DNA of 64,000 bases from Pseudomonas sp. CROZ-RG-20F-R04-15 (GTDB taxonomy: Bacteria > Pseudomonadota > Gammaproteobacteria > Pseudomonadales > Pseudomonadaceae). Location: NCBI RefSeq assembly GCF_022662375.1, contig NZ_JAKNQL010000002.1, forward strand, positions 124,001 through 188,000, written 5' to 3'. Made by a program: the position numbers and the translations under genes. A model generated the notes under the pieces. That model ran no database searches and was not told where the DNA came from. It worked only from the letters and a program-made list of their open reading frames with translations. Shown one piece after another: positions 25,490 through 33,982 of the stretch (positions are counted from its first letter, which is position 1; every line of letters starts with the position of its first letter).

Positions 25490-26538
25490 ACCTTGAGCGT
25501 CGCCATGTCGATCACGAAACGGTACTTCACGTCACCGGCGATCATCCGGGCGTAAGCCTCGTTGATCTGGCGGATGTCGAGCATTTCGATGTCGCAGGTG
25601 ATGTTGTGCTCGGCGCAGAAATCCAGCACTTCCTGGGTTTCGGCGACGCCACCGATCAACGAACCGGCCAAGATGCGGCGACCCAATACCAGTTTGGCGG
25701 CGTGAACCGGTGGATCGATCGGTTCGATCAGACCGACCAGAATGTGCACGCCGTCGAAGCGCAGGGTGTCGAGGTACGGGTTGAGATCGTGCTGCACCGG
25801 AATGGTGTCGAGCAGGAAGTCGAAGTAACCGGCAGCGGCTTTCATCTGCTCGGCGTCGGTGGAAACGATCACGTGATCGGCACCCTGACGACGACCTTCT
25901 TCAGCCTTGCTCGCCGAGCGGGTGAACAGCGTGACTTCAGCGCCCATCGCCTTGGCGAACTTGATGCCCATGTGGCCGAGGCCGCCCATGCCGAGAATCC
26001 CGACCTTATCGCCCGCTTTCACACCGTAGTGCTTGAGCGGCGAGTAGGTGGTGATACCGGCGCAGAGGATCGGCGCGGCGCTGGCCAAGGCCAGTTTTTC
26101 CGGGATGCGTACGACAAAGTGTTCGCTGACGACGATGCTGTCGGAATAACCGCCCATGGTGTTGCTGCCATCGACCCGATCCGGGGTGGCGTAGGTCATG
26201 GTCGGGCCTTCGAGGCAGTATTGCTCAAGGTTCGACTGGCAGGCTTCGCAGGTGCGGCAGGAGTCGACCATGCAGCCGACGCCGACCAGATCGCCGACTT
26301 TGTGCTGGGTGACATTCGCACCGATCGCGGTGACTTTTCCGACGATCTCGTGACCTGGCATCAGCGGGTAAACGGCGATGCCCCATTCGTTGCGCGCCTG
26401 GTGGATGTCGGAGTGGCAAACGCCGCAGTAAAGAATTTCGATCGCGACGTCGTCGGCGCGCGGGCTGCGACGTTCGAACTTCATCGGGGCGAGGGGGGTG
26501 GTGGCCGATTGGGCGGCATAACCGATGGCTGTGTACAT
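25486..26538 (-). CDS. Zinc-dependent NAD(P) alcohol dehydrogenase (YahK-like)
   Basis: Medium-chain dehydrogenase of 350 residues. Catalytic zinc ligands lie in CGVCHSDIHQ and GHEIVGK, a structural zinc cluster in CRTCEACQSNLEQYC, and the cofactor motif is GILGMGGLGHMG. The match is to the YahK/cinnamyl-alcohol-dehydrogenase-like aldehyde reductases. Start 26538 is where the family N-terminus MYTAIGYAAQ begins; the open frame upstream is spurious. It is divergent from an AraC regulator across 192 nt and its stop overlaps the IclR gene's end by four bases, convergently. Confidence 0.9.
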   Translation of the reverse strand: MYTAIGYAAQSATTPLAPMKFERRSPRADDVAIEILYCGVCHSDIHQARNEWGIAVYPLMPGHEIVGKVTAIGANVTQHKVGDLVGVGCMVDSCRTCEACQSNLEQYCLEGPTMTYATPDRVDGSNTMGGYSDSIVVSEHFVVRIPEKLALASAAPILCAGITTYSPLKHYGVKAGDKVGILGMGGLGHMGIKFAKAMGAEVTLFTRSASKAEEGRRQGADHVIVSTDAEQMKAAAGYFDFLLDTIPVQHDLNPYLDTLRFDGVHILVGLIEPIDPPVHAAKLVLGRRILAGSLIGGVAETQEVLDFCAEHNITCDIEMLDIRQINEAYARMIAGDVKYRFVIDMATLKV

Positions 26539-26730
26539 GTGAAACCTCGCAAAAGCAGGAACAAGTGAGGCGGCGCATTCTGGGCGCCGACTGTCGGTCC
26601 GGCCATGACGATTCCTCCGGGTCTCATGCCTAATCCTCCGGCATGCGGGTTTGATCGGTCGCATTGGCAAAAGGATCTGCGATGATGCTTTCATCCCTTG
26701 TTTCCGTGATTTTTTGTGAAGAGCAATTCG

Positions 26731-27621
26731 ATGCAATTGACCCGTCATCTTGATGCCAATGCCCGGCTGGTTTCGCTGATCGAACCGCTGGCGCTGCGCG
26801 ATGGTTACAGTCAGACCGGGCTGCCCGGTGTGCAAGTGTTGCGCGCCAGTTGCGACGTCGCCCGTGGCCCGCACATTTATGAGCCGAGCCTGATGATCAT
26901 CGCCCAGGGCAGCAAACTGGCGTTTCTCGGGCCGCGCACCATGGAATACGGCGCCGGGCATTACCTGATTCAGGCGCTGCCGGTGCCGTTCGAATGCGAG
27001 ACGTTTGCCTTGCCGGATGCGCCGTTGCTCGGGGTGTCGGTGGCGATTGATCGGGTGTTGCTTGGTGAGCTGGTGCTGGCCATGGGGCTGGCGCCGGGGC
27101 GGCATATCCCGGCGCAGACGCCGGAGTCGATGACCTCGGTGGTGCTCGACGATGACATGCGTGGCTGTGTCGAACGTTTGCTCAGTTGCCTGCACGATCC
27201 GCTGGAATGCCAGATTCTCGGGCCGGCACGGGTGCGTGAATTGTTGTTCACCGCGTTGCGCGGGCCGCAGGCCGATGTGTTGCGCGCGTTGGTTGAGCAG
27301 CAGGGGCAGTTCGCCCGGGTGGCGGCGTCGATCAGTCATCTGCATGCGCATTACACCGAGCCGTTGAACGTGGAGACGCTGGCCGGTTGCGCGAACATGA
27401 GCGTGTCGACGTTCCATGAGCACTTCAAACGCAGCACGTTGCTGTCGCCGGTGCAGTATCTGAAGCGTTTGCGCTTGTTGAAGGCGCAGACCTTGCTGGT
27501 GGCGGAGGGCCTGGGTGTGGCGCAGGTGGCGCATCGGGTGGGTTATCAGAGTACTTCGCAATTCAGCCGCGAGTACAAGCGCTACTTCGAACGCAGCCCG
27601 GGTGACGAGCGCGCCGCCTGA
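26731..27621 (+). CDS. AraC-family regulator (AraC_N type, YqhC-like)
   Basis: Regulator of 296 residues: N-terminal AraC_N cupin-like domain (EPSLMIIAQGSKLAFLG) and two C-terminal helix-turn-helix motifs (LNVETLAGCANMSVSTFHEHF and VAQVAHRVGYQSTSQFSREY). ATG 26731 is preferred to GTG 26716. In E. coli the related YqhC controls an adjacent aldehyde reductase gene in response to aldehydes; here the divergent zinc alcohol dehydrogenase at 26538 is the obvious target. The shared 192-nt intergenic region should hold its operator. Confidence 0.88.
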   Translation: MQLTRHLDANARLVSLIEPLALRDGYSQTGLPGVQVLRASCDVARGPHIYEPSLMIIAQGSKLAFLGPRTMEYGAGHYLIQALPVPFECETFALPDAPLLGVSVAIDRVLLGELVLAMGLAPGRHIPAQTPESMTSVVLDDDMRGCVERLLSCLHDPLECQILGPARVRELLFTALRGPQADVLRALVEQQGQFARVAASISHLHAHYTEPLNVETLAGCANMSVSTFHEHFKRSTLLSPVQYLKRLRLLKAQTLLVAEGLGVAQVAHRVGYQSTSQFSREYKRYFERSPGDERAA

Positions 27622-27638
27622 TTCGACGATAGTCCCCT

Positions 27639-27726
27639 GTGGGAGCGAGCCTGCTCGCGAAGGCGGTGTAGCAATCGACATCATCTTTATATGACACACC
27701 GCTTTCGCGAGCAGGCTCGCTCCCAC
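27639..27726. repeat. REP pair (42-nt spacer type)
   Basis: REP units at 27639-27661 and, inverted, 27704-27726, 42 nt apart. The spacer ends GCGGTGT and ACACCGC are also complementary, extending the cruciform. Confidence 0.9.
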
Positions 27727-27761
27727 AGTGTTTTTGTGGTGTTAGAGGAATTGTGGGCAAC

Positions 27762-27787
27762 AAAAAGGCCCCCGGTTCGGGAGCCTT
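27762..27787 (-). terminator. Terminator after ETF-QO gene
   Basis: On the minus strand AAGGCTCCC pairs with GGGGGCCTT (one T-G wobble), followed by a T-run. It lies 19 nt past the ETF-QO stop. Confidence 0.8.
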
Positions 27788-27805
27788 GTTGTTCAGCGTG
27801 TCGAC

Positions 27806-29470
27806 TTACATGTTCGGATAAGTCGGGCCGCCAGCGCCTTCCGGCGTGACCCAGGTGATGTTCTGCGAAGGGTCCTTGATATCACAGGTCTTGCAGTGCA
27901 CGCAGTTCTGCGCATTGATCTGGAAACGCTTCTCGCCGTCTTCCTTGGTGATCACTTCGTACACGCCGGCCGGGCAGTAGCGCTGCGCCGGTTCGTCGTA
28001 CAGCGGCAGGTTCTTGCTGATCGGGATGCTCGGGTCGGTCAGCTTCAGGTGGCAAGGCTGTTCTTCTTCGTGGTTGGTACCAGAGATGAACACCGAGCTG
28101 AGTTTGTCGAAGCTGAGTTTGCCGTCCGGCTTCGGATAGTCGATCTTCTTGCAGTCGGCCGCGAGCTTGAGGCAAGCGTAGTCCGGCTTGGTGTCGTGCA
28201 GGGTGAACGGCAGTTTGCCGCCGAAGATGTTCTGGTCCAGCCAGTTGAAACCGCCGCCAACGATGGCGCCGAACTTGTGGATCGCCGGGCCGAAGTTGCG
28301 GCTGGCGAACAGTTCGTCGTAGAGCCAGCTCTTCTTGAACGCGTCCACATAAGTGGTCAGCTCTTCGGTGCCGTCCTTCTCGGCGAACAATGCGTCAGCC
28401 ACCGATTCAGCGGCGAGCATCCCCGACTTCATGGCGGTGTGGCTGCCTTTGATCTTGGCGAAGTTCAGTGTGCCGAGGTCGCAACCGATCAGCGCGCCGC
28501 CCTTGAAGACCATTTTCGGCAGCGAGTTCAGGCCACCTTTGCAGATCGCACGGGCGCCGTAGCTGATGCGCTTGCCGCCTTCCAGGTACTGAGCCAGCAC
28601 CGGGTGATGCTTGAGGCGCTGGAACTCGTCGAACGGCGACAGGTAGGTGTTGCTGTAGGACAGGTCGACGATCAGACCGACCACCACCTGGTTGTTTTCC
28701 AGGTGATAGAGGAACGAGCCACCGGTGTTCTCGGTGCCCATGATGTCCAGCGGCCAACCGGCGGTGTGCACCACCAGACCTGGCTGGTGTTTGGCCGGGT
28801 CGATTTCCCAGATTTCTTTCAGGCCGATGCCGTAATGCTGGGCGTCGGCATCGCTGTCGAGGTTGTAACGCTTGATCAGTTGCTTGCCGATGTGGCCACG
28901 GCAGCCTTCGGCGAACAGCGTGTATTTGCCACGCAGCTCCATGCCCGGGGTGTACAGGCCTTCTTTCGGATTGCCTTCACGGTCGACGCCGAGGTCACCG
29001 GTGATGATCCCGCGCACCACGCCTTGCTCGTCAATCAACGCTTCCTGAGCGGCGAAGCCCGGGTAGATTTCGACGCCAAGGTTCTCGGCCTGCTGAGCTA
29101 GCCAGCGGCACAGGTTGCCGAGGGAGATGATGTAGTTGCCTTCGTTGTGCATGGTCTTGGGCACAAAGAAGTCTGGAATCTTCTGCGCGTTTTCGGCGTT
29201 TTTCAGCACGAAAATATCGTCGCGGGTGACTGGCGTGTTCAGCGGTGCGCCGAGTTCTTTCCAGTCCGGGAACAGTTCGTTCAGAGCGCGTGGTTCGAAC
29301 ACGGCGCCGGACAGGATATGTGCGCCGACTTCGGAGCCTTTTTCGACCACGCAGACGCTGATTTCCTTACCGGCTTCGGCGGCCTTCTGCTTCAGACGGC
29401 AGGCGGCGGACAGGCCAGCGGGGCCGGCACCGACGATGACCACGTCGAATTCCATGTATTCGCGTTCCAC
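27806..29470 (-). CDS. Electron transfer flavoprotein-ubiquinone oxidoreductase
   Basis: Membrane-associated FAD/4Fe-4S enzyme of 554 residues that passes electrons from ETF to ubiquinone during fatty-acid and amino-acid oxidation. It has FAD motif VVIVGAGPAGLSAACRL, FAEGCRGHIGKQL, and a C-terminal ferredoxin-like cluster C-x2-C-x2-C (NCVHCKTCDI) ending GGPTYPNM, as in all ETF-QO. Start MEREYMEFD at 29470 follows GGAGATAG; Met at 29455 is possible. It is divergent from etfBA with a PsrA-type box between, and ends in an intrinsic terminator. Confidence 0.95.
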   Translation of the reverse strand: MEREYMEFDVVIVGAGPAGLSAACRLKQKAAEAGKEISVCVVEKGSEVGAHILSGAVFEPRALNELFPDWKELGAPLNTPVTRDDIFVLKNAENAQKIPDFFVPKTMHNEGNYIISLGNLCRWLAQQAENLGVEIYPGFAAQEALIDEQGVVRGIITGDLGVDREGNPKEGLYTPGMELRGKYTLFAEGCRGHIGKQLIKRYNLDSDADAQHYGIGLKEIWEIDPAKHQPGLVVHTAGWPLDIMGTENTGGSFLYHLENNQVVVGLIVDLSYSNTYLSPFDEFQRLKHHPVLAQYLEGGKRISYGARAICKGGLNSLPKMVFKGGALIGCDLGTLNFAKIKGSHTAMKSGMLAAESVADALFAEKDGTEELTTYVDAFKKSWLYDELFASRNFGPAIHKFGAIVGGGFNWLDQNIFGGKLPFTLHDTKPDYACLKLAADCKKIDYPKPDGKLSFDKLSSVFISGTNHEEEQPCHLKLTDPSIPISKNLPLYDEPAQRYCPAGVYEVITKEDGEKRFQINAQNCVHCKTCDIKDPSQNITWVTPEGAGGPTYPNM

Positions 29471-30020
29471 AGGCTATCTCCTACTCAAGGCTCAACAGTT
29501 TTTTTTCTAATTTGGAGGTTTGATGTCGCATCCGCTATTCCTTTACGTTAACGTCAAGGGGAATATTGGAGAACAGACCTTTCTCTCTAGGCGGCGCATT
29601 ATATCTACACCACTCCCAGCGTCCAATACAAACGTTTGTTTGAATCGGCTCCAGCCCAGAGAAATCAAAGAAGCGCGGCTTATGAATGGTCATTTTGCTG
29701 TATTGACCGGAATAGGCGTTCCGGTCAAGATACGGGCGGTTTTGCGCTCGTCGTAGGCAGACTGGCGGTTTCAAGAGCACGTCTAAAGACAGGGCACAGG
29801 CAGTAGAAGGTGATGCGCAGCGCAGTCTGGCGCGCAGTTTACACCGCGTGAAGATCAATGACCCGTCGGTCACCCCTGACGAACGGTCGCAGGTCTCCAC
29901 AGCGTGTAGAGACCTGACACCCGAGTCGGCGTTTTTAGAGGTGCCCTTTTAGCCTGATGAGCATCAACCGCCAGGTTCGCCTAGGCGACTTTCTTTTCAC
30001 CGGAGAGTAACGAGGAATCC
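29471..30020. other. Regulatory gap between ETF-QO and etfBA
   Basis: A 550-nt region with no convincing ORF. It holds a PsrA-type box (29629-29642) and an 8-bp perfect inverted repeat CAGGTCTC-N11-GAGACCTG (29890-29916). The etfB ribosome-binding site (GAGTAACGAGGA) lies at its right end. Confidence 0.6.
29629..29642. promoter_or_regulatory. PsrA-type operator
   Basis: CAAACGTTTGTTTG reads as CAAAC-N4-GTTTG, an exact match to the published PsrA motif (G/C)AAAC-N2-4-GTTT(G/C). PsrA is a TetR-type repressor released by long-chain fatty acids. The position between the two divergent ETF units fits control of beta-oxidation electron transfer. Confidence 0.7.
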
Positions 30021-30770
30021 ATGAAGGTTCTTGTAGCTGTCAAACGCGTTGTGGATTACAACGTCAAGGTTCGCGTCAAGGCGGACAATTCCGGCGTCGA
30101 TCTCGCCAACGTCAAGATGTCGATGAACCCGTTCTGCGAAATCGCAGTGGAAGAAGCCGTACGCCTGAAAGAGAAAGGTGTTGCGACTGAAATCGTCGTC
30201 GTCTCCATCGGCCCGACCACCGCTCAGGAGCAGTTGCGTACCGCACTGGCTCTGGGTGCCGACCGTGCCATCCTCGTCGAATCCGCTGAAGATCTGACCT
30301 CGCTCGCCGTGGCCAAGCTGCTCAAGGCTGTGGTCGACAAGGAACAGCCGCAGCTGGTGATCCTCGGCAAACAGGCCATCGACAGCGACAACAATCAGAC
30401 CGGCCAGATGCTCGCTGCACTGAGCGGCTATGGTCAGGGCACGTTCGCCTCGAAAGTCGAAGTGTCCGGCGACAGCGTTGCCGTGACTCGCGAAATCGAC
30501 GGCGGCGCGCAGACTGTTTCGCTGAAACTGCCGGCAATCGTCACCACCGACCTGCGTTTGAACGAGCCGCGCTATGCGTCTCTGCCAAACATCATGAAAG
30601 CCAAGAAGAAGCCTCTCGAAGTGCTGACTCCGGACGCTTTGGGCGTTTCCACCGCCTCCACCAACAAGACCCTGAAAGTCGAAGCGCCGGCTGCACGCAG
30701 CGCAGGCATCAAGGTCAAGTCGGTGGCTGAACTGGTCGAGAAACTGAAAAACGAAGCGAAGGTAATCTAA
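30021..30770 (+). CDS. etfB: Electron transfer flavoprotein beta subunit
   Basis: Protein of 249 residues beginning [19 protein letters not shown], the conserved start of bacterial EtfB. The ETF-beta signature [30 protein letters not shown] is present in close form near residues 172-200. With EtfA it forms the soluble FAD/AMP carrier between acyl-CoA dehydrogenases and ETF-QO. Two bases separate it from etfA, so they are co-translated. Confidence 0.95.
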   Translation: MKVLVAVKRVVDYNVKVRVKADNSGVDLANVKMSMNPFCEIAVEEAVRLKEKGVATEIVVVSIGPTTAQEQLRTALALGADRAILVESAEDLTSLAVAKLLKAVVDKEQPQLVILGKQAIDSDNNQTGQMLAALSGYGQGTFASKVEVSGDSVAVTREIDGGAQTVSLKLPAIVTTDLRLNEPRYASLPNIMKAKKKPLEVLTPDALGVSTASTNKTLKVEAPAARSAGIKVKSVAELVEKLKNEAKVI

Positions 30771-30772
30771 TC

Positions 30773-31702
30773 ATGACTATCTTGGTAATCGCTGAACACG
30801 ACAACAAAGTGCTGGCCCCGGCCACACTGAACACCGTGGCTGCTGCTGCCAAAATCGGCGGCGACATCCACGTTCTGGTTGCAGGTCAGGGCGCTGGCGC
30901 CGTGGCTGAAGCCGCTGCGAAAATCGCTGGCGTGAGCAAAGTCCTCAACGCTGACAATGCCGCTTACGCGCATCAGCTGCCGGAAAACGTTGCTCCTCTG
31001 GTTGCAGAGCTGGGCGCTGGCTACAGCCATATCCTGGCTGCCGCTACCTCCAACGGCAAAAACATCCTGCCGCGCGTTGCTGCGCAGCTGGACGTTGACC
31101 AGATCTCCGAGATCATCTCGGTCGAAAGCGCTGACACTTTCAAGCGTCCGATCTACGCTGGTAACGCCATCGCTACCGTACAGTCGACCGCGCCAATCAA
31201 AGTGATCACCGTGCGTGCCACCGGTTTCGACCCGGTTGCTGCTGAAGGTGGTTCGGCTGCTGTTGAAGCCGTCGCTGCTGCGCACAACGCTGGCACTTCG
31301 AGCTTCGTTGGCGAAGAACTGGCCAAGTCTGATCGTCCAGAGCTGACCGCTGCCAAGATCGTCGTTTCCGGCGGCCGCGGCATGCAGAACGGCGACAACT
31401 TCAAACACCTGTACGCCCTGGCCGACAAGCTGGGCGCCGCCGTCGGTGCTTCGCGCGCTGCGGTCGACGCAGGTTTCGTACCGAACGACATGCAGGTCGG
31501 CCAGACCGGCAAGATCGTTGCGCCACAGCTGTACATCGCCGTCGGTATCTCCGGCGCGATCCAGCATCTGGCCGGCATGAAAGACTCCAAAGTGATCGTT
31601 GCGATCAACAAGGACGAAGAAGCGCCGATCTTCCAGGTGGCCGATTACGGTCTCGTGGCGGATCTGTTCGAAGCCGTACCTGAGCTGGAGAAGCTGGTCT
31701 AA
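30773..31702 (+). CDS. etfA: Electron transfer flavoprotein alpha subunit
   Basis: FAD-binding subunit of 309 residues. The C-terminal FAD domain is intact: [37 protein letters not shown] and [20 protein letters not shown], the last covering the ETF alpha signature. Partner of EtfB immediately upstream and of the divergent ETF-QO. A strong terminator follows at 31725. Confidence 0.96.
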   Translation: MTILVIAEHDNKVLAPATLNTVAAAAKIGGDIHVLVAGQGAGAVAEAAAKIAGVSKVLNADNAAYAHQLPENVAPLVAELGAGYSHILAAATSNGKNILPRVAAQLDVDQISEIISVESADTFKRPIYAGNAIATVQSTAPIKVITVRATGFDPVAAEGGSAAVEAVAAAHNAGTSSFVGEELAKSDRPELTAAKIVVSGGRGMQNGDNFKHLYALADKLGAAVGASRAAVDAGFVPNDMQVGQTGKIVAPQLYIAVGISGAIQHLAGMKDSKVIVAINKDEEAPIFQVADYGLVADLFEAVPELEKLV

Positions 31703-31724
31703 TCCAGCGGCTTCACTTATAAAG

Positions 31725-31753
31725 AGCCCGACCTTTTGGTCGGGCTTTTTTTT
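31725..31753 (+). terminator. Intrinsic terminator after etfA
   Basis: Stem AGCCCGACC/GGTCGGGCT, loop TTTT, then a run of eight T. Confidence 0.93.
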
Positions 31754-31783
31754 GTCTTGGATTTGAGTGAGGAGCGTTTTGCC

Positions 31784-32605
31784 ATGGATCTGCGCTGCGG
31801 ATGGTTGTTGGGGTTGGCCCTGTTGCCGGGGTTGGCGATGGCCGCTGGCAAATGCGAGCGCCTCGTCGTCACCGGTAGCCCGGATGCGCCGCCGTATCTG
31901 TGGCAGGACCCGCAAAATCCCAAACAGTTGATCGGTGCCAGTGCCGACCTGTTGCAACAAGTGGCCAAGGATCTCGGCATCAAAGTCGAGTTGCTCTACG
32001 CCGGAAAGCGCTCGCAAGCCCTCGACGAAGTGCGCAGCGGGCGCATGGACATGCTCGCCGACGCGCCGCTGTCCTTCAATGAACTGGAAAACCTCGACTA
32101 CATCCATCCGCCGCTGCTGGAAAACGACTATCTGGTGTGGACGCGCAAAGGCTCGACACTGGTCTACAGCGAAGCCAGGGACCTGCACGGCCACGCCGGA
32201 GCATTGTCGGAAAAGTCTCGAATGACCCAGGCATTTGGCACTTTCGCCGAGCAGAATCTGACCCTGACCAAGACAGCCAACCTCACTCAGGCCCTGCAGA
32301 AATTGCTTCTCGGTGAAGTGGAATATGTACTCGCCGGACGCTACTCGGGCATGGCCGCCGCGCAGGCGTTGGGTATGGCCAACGACTTGCTGGCGTTCGA
32401 ACAACCCGTCGACCGGCCGGGGCTGTTTCTTGCGGTTTCTCACAACTCGGCCTGCAACGATCCGTGGTTGCGCGGACAGCTAGCCAAAAAGATGACAGAA
32501 TTGCCCGCGTCCGGACTGACGGAAGCCGCGCTGCAACGCAACATCGAGCGCTGGAAGGCGCAGCAGCAACAGCCGCAACAACCTGTCAGTGCCCCAAAAC
32601 AGTAG
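31784..32605 (+). CDS. Periplasmic SBP_bac_3-type solute-binding protein
   Basis: Exported protein of 273 residues with signal peptide cleaved near GLAMAAGK, then a two-lobe family 3 solute-binding fold (ERLVVTGSPDAPPYLWQD, LLQQVAKDLGIKVELLY, LDEVRSGRMDMLADAPLS). Start 31784 follows GAGGAG; the upstream open frame crosses a terminator. No ABC permease is adjacent. The two lipoprotein genes behind it (9-nt gap, then ATGA overlap) suggest an envelope role rather than nutrient uptake. Confidence 0.8.
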   Translation: MDLRCGWLLGLALLPGLAMAAGKCERLVVTGSPDAPPYLWQDPQNPKQLIGASADLLQQVAKDLGIKVELLYAGKRSQALDEVRSGRMDMLADAPLSFNELENLDYIHPPLLENDYLVWTRKGSTLVYSEARDLHGHAGALSEKSRMTQAFGTFAEQNLTLTKTANLTQALQKLLLGEVEYVLAGRYSGMAAAQALGMANDLLAFEQPVDRPGLFLAVSHNSACNDPWLRGQLAKKMTELPASGLTEAALQRNIERWKAQQQQPQQPVSAPKQ

Positions 32606-32614
32606 GGATTCTTA

Positions 32615-32971
32615 GTGAGTATTCGACCTCTTTTCGCGGCTGTGGCCGTTCTGGCCCTGGCCGGTTGCGCGACCGATCCGGCACCCATCGAACAAATGCG
32701 CCTGACCGAGCAGGCCATCACCCAGGCCAAGGCTGTCGGCGCCACCGCTGATGATGTGCCGGAAATGAAACTGGCCGAAACCAAATACAACCGCGCCAAA
32801 GGCAACATGGCTGACGAGTCCTACCGCAACGCGCGCATGCGTGCTGAACAGGCTGAACTGGATGCACGTCTGGCCGAAGCCAAAGTGCTGACGCAAAAAA
32901 GTGAAGAACAGGTGAATGTGCTCAACACCCGCATCGTCCGTCTGCGCAAGCAACTGGGAGATGCCCAATGA
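32615..32971 (+). CDS. DUF4398 lipoprotein
   Basis: Lipoprotein of 118 residues starting at GTG 32615, with signal peptide and lipobox LAGC. The mature part is one long charged helical region (MRLTEQAITQAKAVGAT, AEQAELDARLAEAKVLTQK) typical of DUF4398, likely coiled coil. It overlaps the downstream OmpA-like gene by four bases (ATGA), so the products are probably made in fixed ratio and may act together at the peptidoglycan-outer membrane interface. Confidence 0.85.
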   Translation: MSIRPLFAAVAVLALAGCATDPAPIEQMRLTEQAITQAKAVGATADDVPEMKLAETKYNRAKGNMADESYRNARMRAEQAELDARLAEAKVLTQKSEEQVNVLNTRIVRLRKQLGDAQ

Positions 32972-33780
32972 GCCTCAAGTCCAAAGTTGTCGGCGGCCTG
33001 ATCCTCGCCGGTTGCGCGAGCCTGTACGGCTGCGCCGGTCAACACAGCGAATCCGCGTTGCAAGAAGCCAGCGCCGACTTCCAGAAAGTCAAAGAAGACT
33101 CCAACGTGCTGCGTATCGCGCCGAAAGATGTGATCCGCGCCGGTGAGTCGCTTGCCCGCGCCGATCGTCTGTCGACCTATTGGGGCAGCGGATCGGACGT
33201 GGTGCATTACGCTTACCTGAGCCAGCGCTACAGCGAGATCGCTCGCGAGCACACCAATCAGGTGCTTAACGAAGAGCGCGCGGCCAAGCTGGAACTGGAG
33301 CGTCAGCGCCTGCAGTTGGCTTTGCGTGAATCGAAACTGCTCAGCGTGCAGCAGCAAGGCAAATGGCTCGAAGAGCAAATCGTCGCACTGGCCACCACGC
33401 AGACCGACCGTGGTCTGGTGATGACCCTTGGTGACGTGCTGTTCGACACCGGTGAAGCGGAGCTGAAAAACTCGGCCAACCGCGTCGTCCTGAAAATCGT
33501 GCAGTTCCTGCAACTGAACCCGAAACGCGTGGTGCGTATCGAGGGCTACACCGACAGCACCGGCGGCAAGCAGGAAAACATCAAATTGTCCCGTGACCGC
33601 GCGCAAGCCGTGGCTGATGTATTGATCGATCTGGGCATCGATGAAAAACGTATTCAGGTCGAAGGCTACGGTGACGAATACCCGGTGGACGTCAACGCTT
33701 CCGAGCGTGGACGGGCGCAGAACCGTCGGGTGGAAATCGTCTTCTCCGACGAAAAAGGCCAGCTCGGCGCTGCCCGTTAA
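32968..33780 (+). CDS. OmpA-like lipoprotein with DUF4398 N-terminal region
   Basis: Envelope protein of 270 residues. N-terminal signal with candidate lipobox cysteines (ILAGC and LYGC), a helical DUF4398-like region (about 25-135), then a C-terminal OmpA peptidoglycan-binding domain: LFDTGEAELKNSA, IEGYTDSTGGKQENIKLS, RIQVEGYGDEYPV and NRRVEIVF. It would be tethered to the outer membrane and bind peptidoglycan. Coupled to the DUF4398 gene upstream; a terminator follows. Confidence 0.9.
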   Translation: MSLKSKVVGGLILAGCASLYGCAGQHSESALQEASADFQKVKEDSNVLRIAPKDVIRAGESLARADRLSTYWGSGSDVVHYAYLSQRYSEIAREHTNQVLNEERAAKLELERQRLQLALRESKLLSVQQQGKWLEEQIVALATTQTDRGLVMTLGDVLFDTGEAELKNSANRVVLKIVQFLQLNPKRVVRIEGYTDSTGGKQENIKLSRDRAQAVADVLIDLGIDEKRIQVEGYGDEYPVDVNASERGRAQNRRVEIVFSDEKGQLGAAR

Positions 33781-33795
33781 GGGTTGCGTCTCTGG

Positions 33796-33830
33796 AAAGC
33801 CCGGGCTGTCATGCAGTGCCGGGCTTTTTT
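33796..33830 (+). terminator. Intrinsic terminator after the OmpA-like gene
   Basis: AAAGCCCGG pairs with CCGGGCTTT around a 14-nt loop, followed by T residues. Confidence 0.88.
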
Positions 33831-33902
33831 ACGTCTGTCGAATGGCTCGCAAATCAGTACAGTCGGGGGCAGACACCGCACTGTATGGTCGAGTAATGTG
33901 GC

Positions 33903-33936
33903 AACTGTCCCAGTACACTTCTAAACTGTTCCGGTA
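33903..33936. promoter_or_regulatory. Direct repeats before the MocR gene
   Basis: AACTGTCCCAGTA (33903-33915) and AACTGTTCCGGTA (33924-33936) are direct repeats 21 bp apart start to start, two helical turns. MocR-type regulators are known to bind direct repeats at their own promoters. Confidence 0.5.
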
Positions 33937-33982
33937 TTGTTTCACACAAGAATAAAATGCCCGTGAAATCGAGTGCTGCGTC

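Noticed and set aside
26539..27726. Fusion of a 400-residue N-terminal part to the zinc alcohol dehydrogenase
   Set aside because: The extension is antisense to the AraC gene and a REP pair; the dehydrogenase N-terminus begins at 26538.
27896..29101. Long open frame antisense to ETF-QO
   Set aside because: It mirrors a firmly identified gene in high-GC DNA, with Val/Asp/Gly-rich shadow composition and no known domain.
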